DNA from: Aralia elata
Lineage: Eukaryota; Streptophyta; Magnoliopsida; Apiales; Araliaceae
DNA: 64,000 nucleotides
Assembly: GCA_034770075.1 (NCBI GenBank)
Contig: JAVJAP010000134.1
Span: 248,001-312,000, forward strand
Reading direction: 5' to 3'
In this document: positions 33,964 through 44,338 of the stretch, piece after piece
How the letters are laid out: every line of letters begins with the position of its first letter
Numbering within the stretch: position 1 is the first letter of the stretch
Made by a program: the position numbers and the translations under genes
Notes under the pieces: generated by a model
What the model was told of the DNA's origin: nothing
What the model saw: only the letters and a program-made list of their open reading frames with translations
The model's database searches: none

Positions 33964-34437
33964 TTATTCCAATGCCTCTGCGAAAGGTATGTTGATCTGC
34001 AATTTTTTAAAAACCTCCAAAAACTTGTTGACCTGTTTATCTTCCCTCTGCTTGTTCAATCTCTGCGGATACGGAACTGAAGGGTGAACTTGTGGTGCTG
34101 TATTCACGGGCTTCTTATCTGAACCTGCTTTATCCGTCTCTACTTGCTGCGACTCGGACTCGTCATTCTTTTCTTTCTGTTCAGCCTCAGTTTCTACCCC
34201 AATTTCTGGCTGCGTGTCATCCCCTTGAAAACCAGGCGCTGTTGTGTCTGGTGCATTTCCTGCATATTGCTTTCCAGATCTAAGTGTTATGGCCTGACAT
34301 TGTTCTTTACCTTCTCTTCGTGGATTTGCCTCTGTATTACTTGGCAATGAACCCTGGGGTCTATTATTGAGCATAGTCGCCATTTGCCCCATTTGAGTTT
34401 CCAGATTTTTAATAGCCACTGCCTGGCTTTTGATCAT
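33964..34437 (-). pseudogene. Athila B gag C-terminal linker
   Basis: NLETQMGQMATMLNNRPQGS and NPRREGKEQCQAITLRSGKQ match A. After RSGKQ comes an acidic Glu/Gln/Asp-rich linker instead of the hairpin-encoded GAAAP/PAQLR repeats of A, then PYPQRLNKQREDKQVNKFLE leading to protease. This comparison shows where hairpins were gained in A. Confidence 0.8.
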
Positions 34438-34647
34438 AACCTCTGTATATTTGTCATGTACTTCATCATCATCTCCTCCATTTCTGATTTCTTTTCTTGC
34501 TGAGGTGCATATGGAGTATGATATTGTTGTTGTTAAGAAAATCCCGGTGGAAAAGGTGGTCTTGGAGAAAACTGTTGCTGCGCTGGCTGAGACTGAAACT
34601 GATTATTCTGCTGAAATTGTTGTTTGCTGATTTCCTTGATTATTTGA

Positions 34648-35031
34648 TCAATTAAAGTTTAGATGATTACGGTTGTTGGGGTTGTATGTATTCTGAAACT
34701 GTCCTTGGTCTTTCCTGTAACTGTTCACAAACTGTACCGACTCCGAGCTGATAGCACATTGATCTGTCGAGTGTGACCCCACACAAATCTCACATATGAA
34801 GGCAACTGACTTAACTTTGCTTTCTGACAACGAATCTATTTTCTTCGCCATGGCTGCCATCTGTGTTGACAACTGGGTAATAGCATCCACTTCCAACAAA
34901 CCTGCAACTCTGGGTTGTGGTATTCTGGCTGTAAGATTTTGGAAATCATTCGCTGCCATAGTCTCGATAAGGTTATAAGCTTCGTCATAGCTCTTCGCCC
35001 CTAAAGCTCCACCTACAGCTGCATCTACCAT
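34648..35031 (-). pseudogene. Athila B gag zinc-knuckle part
   Basis: SYDEAYNLIETMAANDFQN, then CEICVGSHSTDQC (CX2CX3HX4C) and SVQFVNSYRKDQGQ. It is in the same frame as the N-terminal part, separated by TGA at 35044. It ends at TGA 34648-34650, the same site as a TGA in A. The 210 bp to the next open segment is Gln-rich low-complexity coding remnant with stops. Confidence 0.8.
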
Positions 35032-35043
35032 TTGCCTCCACTG

Positions 35044-35646
35044 TCATCCCAATCCATTATAAAATGTGTTGATCACCATCCAATCTAGCATCCCATGGTG
35101 TGGACACTTCCTTAGCATCTCTTTGTATCTATCCCAGGCCTCGTATAAGGATTCGACCTGTTGTTGCTCAAACTGAGAGATTGATGTCCTCATTTTTGCA
35201 GTTTTAGCCATTGGGAAAAACTTGGCTAAGAACTTCTGTGCTAGGTCCTCCCATGTAGTAATTGATCCAGAAGGCAAAAAGTGAAGCCAACTTCTCGCTC
35301 TATCCCTCAATGAGAACGGGAACAGTCTTAGTCTAATAGCATCCTCCGTCACCCCGTTGTACCTGAATGTATCGCATATTTCAATGAAACTAAATAGGTG
35401 CTCATTAGGATCGTCTGTAGCAGCACCCCCAAACTGGACTGAATTCTGCACCATTTGAATGGTTCCCGGTTTTAGCTCAAAGGTATTCGCTGCTATTGTC
35501 GGTTTGACTATGCTAGACTGCAATCCATTTATGTTTGGCATAGAATAGTCCCTCAAAGCTTTATGCTCCTCTCTTTGCTCTACTCTCTGTTCTTCCGCCA
35601 TATTCGATATAGTTCCTTCCAACTGTGCTTGTAAATTTCTACGCAC
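35044..35646 (-). pseudogene. Athila B gag N-terminal and capsid part
   Basis: This is an uninterrupted counterpart of the A gag split by the solo LTR: ALRDYSMPNINGLQSSI, DPNEHLFSFIEICDTFR, SWLHFLPSGSITTWEDL, KFLAKFFPMAKTAKMRTSIS and YEAWDRYKEMLRKCPHHGM. It ends FYNGLG at a TGA. It shows that the A gag lost no sequence at the insertion besides the 5-bp duplication. Confidence 0.84.
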
Positions 35647-35844
35647 TCTTGCTTTCCAACCTCTTCCGTCAATATTATCCTATGCTGGTATCAATTCTGA
35701 GTTGGATGATCGTGTGTGCATAAAAATTCTACAAGTACCTGAAACCAAAACAAAAACAAAAATAGAAATGAGAAAATATTAGATTTGTCTAAGTCAAACA
35801 ATATAGCTTAAAACTGATGATAATAATAAAAATCTAAACGCCTT

Positions 35845-35862
35845 TCCCCGGCAACGGCGCCA
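35845..35862 (-). other. Primer-binding site (tRNA-Asp), Athila B
   Basis: The element strand reads TGGCGCCGTTGCCGGGGA, an 18-base match to the 3' end of plant tRNA-Asp as known for Athila elements. It lies six bases from the LTR end. Confidence 0.9.
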
Positions 35863-35868
35863 AAAACT

Positions 35869-37213
35869 TGTTTCCTCTTTTTTAGACTTTAACAAAAGAG
35901 CTCTAACTCATGCAATCATACATGCGTCAACAAGTAATACAGAGGAAGTAGCATATCGTCCCACATAGAAAGTGCTAAACTAAATCACTATGCATCAGTT
36001 ATATCACTATATTTATTTGCCTAAACTAATAGACTTGATTATGGTGTCAAAATTAATTCTAAACCAATTAACAACTAAAAATGCAAATAATAACGAAACA
36101 AATCAAAATTGGAATTAATGGGATTCTAACTTCATTTAATAGTTCATCTAACTTCCACCATCATGCTAAAAAGTTCACATATCACAGAAAAGTAGCCAAG
36201 GGCACTGATATAGACATAACCATTTGTCAATGTATTATGACCTACTTACATAATATCCATAATCAATAGACGCCATGTAATCACCACTATAACCAAAATC
36301 ACTATATTTCTATGTGAAATTGCAATTATATTGATTTAAAGCACAAGCCCTTATTTTGACTCTTACGGTGAAACAGTATATTTCTATCTGATTCACAAAA
36401 TATTAAGCTATCCAAATTAGCATCATATACGCAAGCTATCATGATTACAATCCATACTCATATGTTATTTTTCAATTCCATACAAGCACTGAAAACGAAT
36501 GGTGATCAAGCATTCATACATGCAAAACAACCATAATAGAGATTTCTTATGATATGTAAAACCATCCAACAATCAAGCTTATAACTAAACTACATATTAA
36601 AATCCATTAGAATCCTATAATGGAAATTAGTTCATGATTGAACCAAAAGCCATTATGGGATCAAAACAACTCATGGAAAAATAAGCAAACAATTGAATAA
36701 AGAAGGAATAGAACGATCAAACCCAATTATTGATTAAAAATCCAAAGTAAAGCTCAAACCCACATTGAAATCCAGCAATCAAACGATAGTAATCCACAGT
36801 AAATTAAAAATTCTCTCTAGAGATAGTAGAAGAATAATGAATGAAAATCTAATAGTTCCTCTTGGAGTAACCTTCTCTCTATCTAATTGATAAAACTTCA
36901 ATCCTCTTCCAAATTGGCTTCCTTTCTTTTTCAATCAGCCGCAACTCAACAACAAAAATCGTGCACTAGCGCCTCAGGCGCTAGAGTAGTTCAAATCCTA
37001 GCGCTCTAGGTGCTAAGTCATGTCCCAGGAATTACAAAAATGCCATCGATCCAATTTTTAATCCTTTAAGCTCCAAATTGACTCTTTCGCCCCTCCAGCT
37101 CCATCCTACAATAAACAAACACAAAAATAACTAAAACAATACTAAAAATACTTAAAGACCGCAATAATTAAGTTTAACAAGACCTGATTCATAGATATAA
37201 AACCCACTCATCA
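35869..37213 (-). repeat. 5' LTR of Athila B (1,345 bp)
   Basis: It is bounded by TGTTTCCTC and ...CCCACTCATCA on the plus strand. It is followed at 37214 by inverted Tekay-like LTR sequence. It contains one hairpin pair at 36968-37014. Confidence 0.83.
36968..37014 (-). repeat. One GCGC hairpin pair in the LTR of Athila B
   Basis: AGCGCCTCAGGCGCT at 36968 (extended stem CTAGCGC/GCGCTAG) and AGCGCTCTAGGTGCT at 37000 are exactly 32 bp apart. The loop type matches the spacer cluster of the same element, not that of A. Confidence 0.92.
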
Positions 37214-38133
37214 GTGATCTCGAAAGCCTTATGATAAGGTAGTGTGACGTCAATGGAATAAAATTGACATAAATGGTAGGGTGATATGCATACTCCTAGG
37301 ATATTGGTGAGGCTGATCACCTACCAGATATCCAAAACTCAAATGGTTCTAAGTCATCAAAGACTGATAGAACTAAATGAAATATATGGTTCCTGTACAG
37401 AACCCTCAGTATACATCATTGACATCTATCAAATTAAACACATTGTGTTTACATATTCAAATGAACTTGCTTTGCATTTGTAGCTCATTCTTGCGCATAT
37501 CTTCCTTGCAGCTTTAAATGATAATCCCAGCACCTCTGGTACAGACAAAGGAGAAGGACATGTTTACTAGTTTTAATTTCTGTTCTGAATAATTCAAGTC
37601 CTTTATAAGGCTTTGTTGTAATAACTTAGTATTGAGAACGATGTAACTGAATTTAATGATATAAAATATATTATCATCCTTTATGATATCGAATGCGTTA
37701 TACTCTGATCTTTTGTTTAGAAGAATTTTACCAAGTTAGTACAGTATCCATATGAACTATACATCTGAATGAGGGTATTTGAATGATATTGAGAGTTCTA
37801 TAAGCTTTGGGGTTACACTTAATGAGCGCTGGTAAGGTGTCATCTTTATCGGAATGCACCCCTCAGTTCTAGGGACAATCTTATCATTGATACTGTGAAT
37901 GTCAGATAGATAGGGAATATCGATATGAAAGAGATATCCACAAGATATGAATCTATACATCCAAGTGAGGGTATCCAAACATAGATAACATTCTGACGAG
38001 AACTATTATCTGTTATGGGATACTGTGAACCTTGGATAGATAGAAGTTATATATTATGGAATATTTATAGTTAAATAGTATCATGTGAGCACCAAATCTA
38101 CTACAGGAGGTGTAAAAAATTTGGGGGCATCAC
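37214..38133 (+). repeat. Inverted head of a Tekay-like LTR (element X)
   Basis: The reverse complement matches the first 0.9 kb of the Tekay LTRs (compare 40938-41836), for example CACCAATATCCTAGGAGTATGCATAT. It ends at GGGGGCATCA, the complement of a TG-start LTR end. The sequence right of it continues the same LTR map position in the opposite orientation. Either this segment was inverted in place, or it is a separate plus-oriented LTR inserted into X. Confidence 0.75.
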
Positions 38134-38822
38134 TGCACCAAAACAATTTGGACTGGTAGACTTTAAGTAGCTATAATGAATATGAATAATTTAATTGATA
38201 ATTGTTTCGCATCATTAGTCTCTAGCCGGAACAAAAAGGCCAGAAGGCATTTTTAAAAACAGTTCATATTCAATTAAGAACTTATACATAATTGAAATTG
38301 AGTTATCATCAATTGAACTTGAACAAGATATAAACTCGAATGAGATATAACTAGCAAATGAGGAGTTGGTAAATAAATTTCACAAATTAGAAAACTTACT
38401 TTCGTAGAAACAAAATTAATTAAGATAGAATACTTGCCTTTCGCGTAGTTTACGTTTACTGCTTAACTATACTTCAAATAACCTATATATTCATATATAG
38501 ATATTCATTAGCCTTATATACTCATTAACAGACTCTCAAATCATACTCATTCAATACATACCTAAAGTAATTGCTTCACGTTTACAAATATGTATTCCAA
38601 GCACACACTTAGTCAAATATAAATTCAAATAAAATTCTTGCTTTTGTTCAAATGTTTCATTTATAAGTTCCGTTTAAACCTTAAATTCTTGGTTCTAAAT
38701 AGTCATTACATGTTTAGACAGTACAAGCATTCCAATTGACACATAACAAAGCTTGTAAGGGTTTAATATATATGTACCAAGCCTTAGTTTACAAACAGAA
38801 CCTCTTGACAACTTTGCAACAC

Positions 38823-38868
38823 AGTGTGGCCGTGCTGCATTTATGCTTGGGAGTGGCGCGACCGCGCT
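38823..38868 (-). repeat. GCGC hairpin pair (GACC-type loop) in LTR X, first site
   Basis: A degenerate AGTGTGGCCGTGCT at 38823 and GGCGCGACCGCGCT at 38855 (stem extendable to GGGAGTGGCGC/GCGCTACTCCC) are 32 bp apart. Confidence 0.75.
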
Positions 38869-39336
38869 ACTCCCTTTCAGCCCAGAATTGAGGTTTCATG
38901 AACAACTCATTTACTAGCATGTTGGGGTCTTTGTATACAACATATACACACAATAACCTGAGAACTTAGAACCAAAATAAATCCATGCATTCAATATTCA
39001 GTTAACATATTTTGAAAATTTTCTTTTTAAAAACAAGTTTAATAGTTCTTTTTCTTAAAGATTGGCCAAGATCATATTTGACCCTCGGATTATTGCTACA
39101 TAGGTTCTTATACACATGTTCAATGTTAATAGAATATATCTACACTATTTCTTCAATCTATGGTAATTTTTCTTTAAAACTTATCAAATCATAGTTTACA
39201 ATTCAACTTTGTGATAACGTATTCATGATACAACTTAATAGGTGTTTAAAGCTTCTTCATGCTCATTATTCTAGGTTATGTTGGATTCTAAAGGCTGAGC
39301 AATTTAGCAGAAAACATCAGTTTCTGTTCTGGTGCA

Positions 39337-39413
39337 GGCGCGACCGCACCCTGTTTAGCCTTGCTACCAGCGCGGCCGCACTGGTACGTAGACACAGGTG
39401 TTGCGACTGCTGC
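39337..39413 (-). repeat. GCGC hairpins (GACC-type loop) in LTR X, second site
   Basis: GGCGCGACCGCACC at 39337, AGCGCGGCCGCACT at 39369 (flanked by TACC/GGTA) and a decayed GTTGCGACTGCTGC at 39400 have spacing 32 and 31. The first two both carry a CG-to-CA change at the same stem position. Confidence 0.78.
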
Positions 39414-40874
39414 GAACCAGACTTCTAAAAGTCCATACAATAGCAATTTAGACATACCCAGACATTATAAGCTCAACCAAAATAACATATCATATATTCT
39501 TAACCATTCTATTAGCACCAACAACACTACTAGCCAATTTAGAGTCTCCAAAACAAGCCATTTTTGTGCATATTTTACTAAATACCAATTTCTTCCTCCT
39601 AAACAGATTTTTATGTATTTGATCACTCGAAATCCTTATAAACAATATATATAACTATACTCAGACTAAACAAGTTGTATATACCATGTACACAACAACA
39701 CGAGTTGTAACTTTAACAAATTTATGTTTTTTAACAATAATACTCATTTAAGCAATTTAACAAACATTGGCATACATAACATAAATTTATGAATTTTTGT
39801 GTATTTAAAACATGATTATTCCAGAACTTTTATTCTTGACATCCTAATATCAACAATTAACAACTATATGGTAACACAAAGCCACAAACATATCATTTAC
39901 CAATTCTATATGCATTTCCTCTTTTATATATAAGAAAATAAAAGTTCTTATGAAATACCTCTTGAGTGAATTTCCTCCTTGAATTAATCTGGAAATGCTT
40001 CCCTCCTTGCTTGCGTAACCTCACAGAATCACTTCAGGATTTCTTCAATCTCTCCCTCACTCAATTTCGTATGGTATAGAAGTTTTAGCAAAAGAGGAAG
40101 TATTTTCAAGGTATGTAATTTATAGACTTGATAAAGTTTGAGTCCCTTCATGATTTCTAGCCTTTAATCATCAGTTACCCACATTGAATCCTTTTGCATC
40201 AGTTGCATATCAAATATTAAAGAGAGGGGTTATGGATTTTGAAAGGTTTTGGTTAAAAGAATAAAATGAAATACTCCCACCTCTTCAATTTGGCATTATA
40301 ACCGTACCATTCTCAAGTTTGTCCCAATTTGAATGTCACGAACCAACAATAGCTGACTCCTTAAAAAAATATATTATATTAATCAATTAATCAATTTAAG
40401 AAATTATTTGACCATTTTTCCCTCTAGAATCAATATTTTCAATATTAATATCGATTCCTACTAAAATCGACGTTCCGAACGTCGTGGGATTATTTGTTTC
40501 GCCAAATTAGTTCCCAAAATTTGCGGTTGACTTTTTATCCGAAAAAGTCAACCGGTTGACTTTGACCAAAAAGTTAACCTCGACACATTTTGTGATTATA
40601 GTCTATTCTGACTAATTTCGACGTTCGGGACTCAAATATACAGTCCGCATCTTCAAATTCCACTCCGAACTTAAATTCGAGTTTTAACTCCATTTCTTGC
40701 ATTTTATAAAATTGTTATCTTTCTTAGTTAATTCAGACAATTAAATTAGTTTAAACTAACCATTAAAAATATATCTCATCAGATAGCGCATATACATACA
40801 TTTAATTAATCACATCGAGTAATTTCATTTAAAAAAAATATTCATCGAATTACATAAAGGTCTCGGATATTACA

Positions 40875-40937
40875 TTCACCCTCCCTTATTAGGATTTCGT
40901 CCCCGGAGTCATTACAAAGTTAAACAAACAGATTAGG
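40875..40937 (-). other. Polypurine tract and 3' tail of element X
   Basis: The plus strand TTCACCCTCCCTTATTAGG with TTTCGTCCCCGG after it corresponds to the tract and post-pol tail of the Tekay units (44929-44975). Element X is cut here by insertion of the Tekay array; TTAGG at 40933-40937 would be the target duplication. Confidence 0.7.
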
Positions 40938-42236
40938 TGTGACGCCCCCAAATCTCTACGCTCCCCTGTAGCAGATCTGGTGCTCACGTGGAACTATACA
41001 ACTATAAATATTCAATAAAATGTGACTTCTAGTTATCCAAGGTTCACAGTATCCCATAACAGGTACTAGTTCCGGCCAGAACGTTGTCTGTGTTTGGATA
41101 CCCTCACTTAGATACATAGATTCATATCTTATGAATATCTCTTTCATATCAATATTCCCTATCTATCTGACATTCACAGTATTAATGATAAGATTGTCCA
41201 TATAGGACTCTCAACATCATTTAGATACCCTCATTCAGATGTATAGTTCATATAGACACTGTATTTAACTTAGTACAACTATTCTAAAAAATTTAAAGAT
41301 CAGAGTATAACGCATTCTATAACATAAAGGATCATAATATATTACATCATATTTTGTTCGGTTACAACATTCGTTATACTAAGTTATTACACAACAAGTC
41401 TTCGAAAGACTTAAAGTATACCACAACAGAAATAAAACTTAATAAGCATGGCTTTTCCCCTTATCAGTCCCGGACGTGCCAGGGATATCACTTACAACTG
41501 CAAAAGAAGATATGCGCAAGAATGAGCTACAAATGCTCAGCAAGTTCATATAAAAATGTAAACACCATGTGTTTGATTTGAAAGATGTCAATGATGTATA
41601 ATTGATACTGAGGGTTCTGTACCGGAACCATATATTTCAAATTGTCCTGTCAGTCTTCAATGACTTAGAACCTCTTTGAGTTCGGATATCTGGTAGGTGA
41701 TCAGCCTCACCAATATCCTAGGAGTATGCATATCATCCTACCACATTTTTGGTCAATTTAAGTTAATTGCCAATATTGGTCAATTCATTGAATTGCCAAT
41801 TTAAACCTTATCTGAAGGTTTGTCGGACCACCTTCCATCTACGGTGTCCCTATTACTCAGTATAGATGTCGTACCAAAACAATTTGGTTTGACTCAACAA
41901 TTTTAAAAGCTCAAACAATCAATAAATGATTTCATTTCTTAAGTTATGCTGAACAAGTAGCAATAACTTCACAATAATCGATAGCAAGACATAAATGAAT
42001 TGCTTAATATAAATTGAGAAAAAGTTAGGACACTTGCCTTAGCGTAGCTCACTATAATTTAGTACAATCGGTCAACGCACGTAGTCTACGTATACCAATA
42101 ATAAGCGTTAGCACGTATATAAACATGTATCACGCTAATCTAAACAAGTTTCATTAAGGTTCGACGTTGATTCGGTATCTCGGTCGCATCCTTAATGGCT
42201 AAACACATAGATTGTTCGATGAAACTTCATTTGGAA

Positions 42237-43022
42237 GTCTAATTATTGGTCTAAATAATTTAATTATTACTTCTAACATTTTTAGAAGCTTGGTATTATT
42301 TTTTAAATAATTTTCAGAAGCTTGGAAGTAGTTTTAAATAATTTTACAAGCTTAGGAATATTTTTAAATGATTTAATTATCATTTAAAATAATTTTAAAA
42401 CATTTAATATGTTATTTAAATAATTTATTTATCATTTAGAATATTTTTAGATATTTAAAATATTATTTAAATGATTTATTTATCATTTATAATATTTTTA
42501 GAAAGATAGAATATTATTTAAATGATTTATTTTATCATTAATAATATTTTTAGACTTTACTTTATCATTAAAATAATTTATTTATTACTTATAATAATTT
42601 TCAAAACTTAATTTAATATTTAAATGATTTAATTATCATTTAAAATAATTTTTAAATACTTAATATATTATTTAAATGATTTATTTATCATTAATAATAT
42701 TTAAATATTTAATATTTTATTTAATTATTATATATTATAATTTTATTTACCTTAATATCATTTTTAAATAATTAATATAATTATTTAATAATTTAATATC
42801 ATTTTTAAATAATTAAAACAATTATTAAATGATTTTTCATAATTATTAATTATTATTTAATTAAATTAAATAATATTTCAGAATATAGAAAAATATTAAA
42901 AATAAATTTTTATAATTTAAAAATGAATTTTCGGATTTATTTATTAATTATTAATAATTATTTAATATTTATTTATTATTTTATAATTTATTTAATTAAT
43001 TTTTTATTTAATTTTATTTAAT
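42237..43022 (-). repeat. AT-only degenerate tandem block in LTR T1
   Basis: About 780 bp is made of variants of ATTATTTAAATGATTTATTT followed by ATCATTTATAATATTTTTAG, with a loose 50-70-bp period. Counterparts lie at about 51826-52602 (T2) and 61400-62186 (T3). No coding or known motif. Confidence 0.75.
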
Positions 43023-43024
43023 AT

Positions 43025-43754
43025 CCGTCGCTAAAGGGCTTTAGCGACGGTCTGCATGTATTTATAGGTTTCTGGGTTTTCACATGCATTTCGTCGCTAA
43101 AGGTGTTCTTCATGAAGAACAGCTGGTCAACGCTGGTCAGGCTACTTTGATCTCAAATTAATCTCAGCTCGTTTGATGTTTGTGTTTGATTTTTGTTTGT
43201 TGTTATAGCCAACATGGCAGTGTACAACGACATAACAAATTCCATCTTAAAATATATCATAACATGCTAGCAATTTATGGTCAAACTACCCCGTTCATGA
43301 CTGTTCTTGAGTTTCTGGGTAACCCAGAAACTCATCCAGTCATAACGGTCAACGTGGTTTGACCACTTATAGCTTTGATTCTGTGTTTGCTAAATGTGTT
43401 TTTATGATTCAAGATTGTAGTTTACATACCAAAGAACATGTTTATATCAAGAAACAACATATTAAATATCATCTATGCCAATTCTGGGTTGAATCAAAAG
43501 TCTTGTCAGACTCTGTCAGAATGTTCTTCATGTTTCTGGGTTACCCAGAAACAGTCTATCAGGGTTGGTCAATGGGTTTTGACCATCAATAACTTTCATA
43601 CTAGAGATAATTTAACCATGCTACAAGTCGGGCCTTAAAGCTAACATGGCATAGTACTGATTCAAACTTTAAAACACATCAAACAAACATTTTAAGCCGA
43701 TCAAAAAGCTCTGACAAAGTAGCTTGTCAGACTGTTCTTGACTGCCAAGAACAG
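43025..43754 (-). repeat. Cluster of perfect palindromes in LTR T1
   Basis: Palindromes are: CCGTCGCTAAAG with GG loop (12-bp arms, 43025-43050); GTTCTTCATGAAGAAC (43105-43120); GAGTTTCTGGGT (12-bp arms, 43309-43333); GGTCAA...TTGACC (43347-43364); GTTTCTGGGT (10-bp arms, 43532-43552); CTGTTCTTG with 5-nt loop (43732-43754). A half-site CGTCGCTAAAG recurs at 43092. Confidence 0.88.
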
Positions 43755-44034
43755 TTTGCTATTTTGGCTTGATTTTCATACCTAGATGTTATGTAAACAT
43801 GTTTTGACCGCCCAGATCACTAAATAACATACTAACAAGTATTCCTAAACACTAAAACATAACATCAAATTCAAACTTGAAGATCTAGCAATAAATTAGG
43901 GTTTATGCACCTTTTTCTTCAAATTTTGACTTCTGATCTTAGCTACTGATGTTGTGATTGCAGAGGCTTGTTATGGCTGATAATATAAGTGTTTAGGGTT
44001 TGTAATTTCGTAGGTTAAATGACCAGCTTGATGT

Positions 44035-44045
44035 TCTATTTATAT
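44035..44045 (-). promoter_or_regulatory. TATA box of LTR T1
   Basis: ATATAAATAGA on the element strand lies about 890 bp from the LTR start, upstream of the palindrome cluster in transcription order. T2 and T3 have CTATAAATAGA at 53613-53623 and 63199-63209. Confidence 0.6.
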
Positions 44046-44155
44046 CAACTTCCAAATTAGGGTTTTTAGGTCATTTCTCACATTCTTGCCTCCATAAATA
44101 TCTGATCCATGAACTTGTGCTGCTTGCAAGCTGGTATGATTCACCTACTTGTGCT

Positions 44156-44186
44156 GGAGTGTGCCAAGCACAAGCTTGCACACTCC
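44156..44186 (-). repeat. T1-specific hairpin
   Basis: GGAGTGTGCCAAGC pairs with GCTTGCACACTCC around ACAA with one bulge. T2 and T3 lack it and instead have the 18-bp palindrome AGATATTTATAAATATCT (53733-53750, 63318-63335) at about the same place. Confidence 0.7.
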
Positions 44187-44338
44187 TAGCTTGATTTTCA
44201 TTGGCTAGGGTTTTATTTTTCCTTTATTTTCTTACTAATTAATCTAGATTTTTGTTAATTAGGTTTATAATGTTAATTTAAGTTTAGTAATACCCTAATT
44301 ATGATTATATAACATAATTAAGGTTTTACATTTCATAA

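Larger units (their letters stand above)
27214..37213 (-). mobile_element. Athila-type Ty3/gypsy element B (3' LTR not in window)
   Basis: It has the same gene order as A: 5' LTR 35869-37213, tRNA-Asp primer site, gag, protease, RT, RNase H, integrase, spacer with hairpins, ORF3 and 3' noncoding region. Gag-pol lies in essentially one frame broken by several stops and one frameshift near 31940. Its 3' end is interrupted at 27213/27214 by element A, so the 3' LTR is off-window. It is inserted in Tekay-like LTR X (the flank at 37214 begins GTGAT). Confidence 0.87.
38134..40874 (-). repeat. Tekay-like LTR X, remainder (about 2.7 kb)
   Basis: From ACCAAAACAATTTGG onward it follows the map of the LTRs at 41870-44928: ACTTGCCTTTCGCGTAG near 38437 corresponds to ACTTGCCTTAGCGTAG in T1, and a TATA-like TATAAATT lies near 40118. 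It ends GGTCTCGGATATTACA, equivalent to the LTR end ATATTACA of T1. It is strongly diverged from T1-T3 and so older or a different subfamily. No coding capacity; short plus-strand frames are chance. Confidence 0.72.

Noticed and set aside
38134..40874. Unique host sequence or a gene between Athila B and the Tekay array
   Set aside because: It follows the Tekay LTR map (matching blocks and terminal ATATTACA plus polypurine tract), so it is an old LTR.
43025..43050. MITE or CACTA terminal repeat (TAGCGACGG arms)
   Set aside because: The arms are adjacent with a 2-bp loop, there is no target duplication, and the motif is at the same place in all three LTRs.
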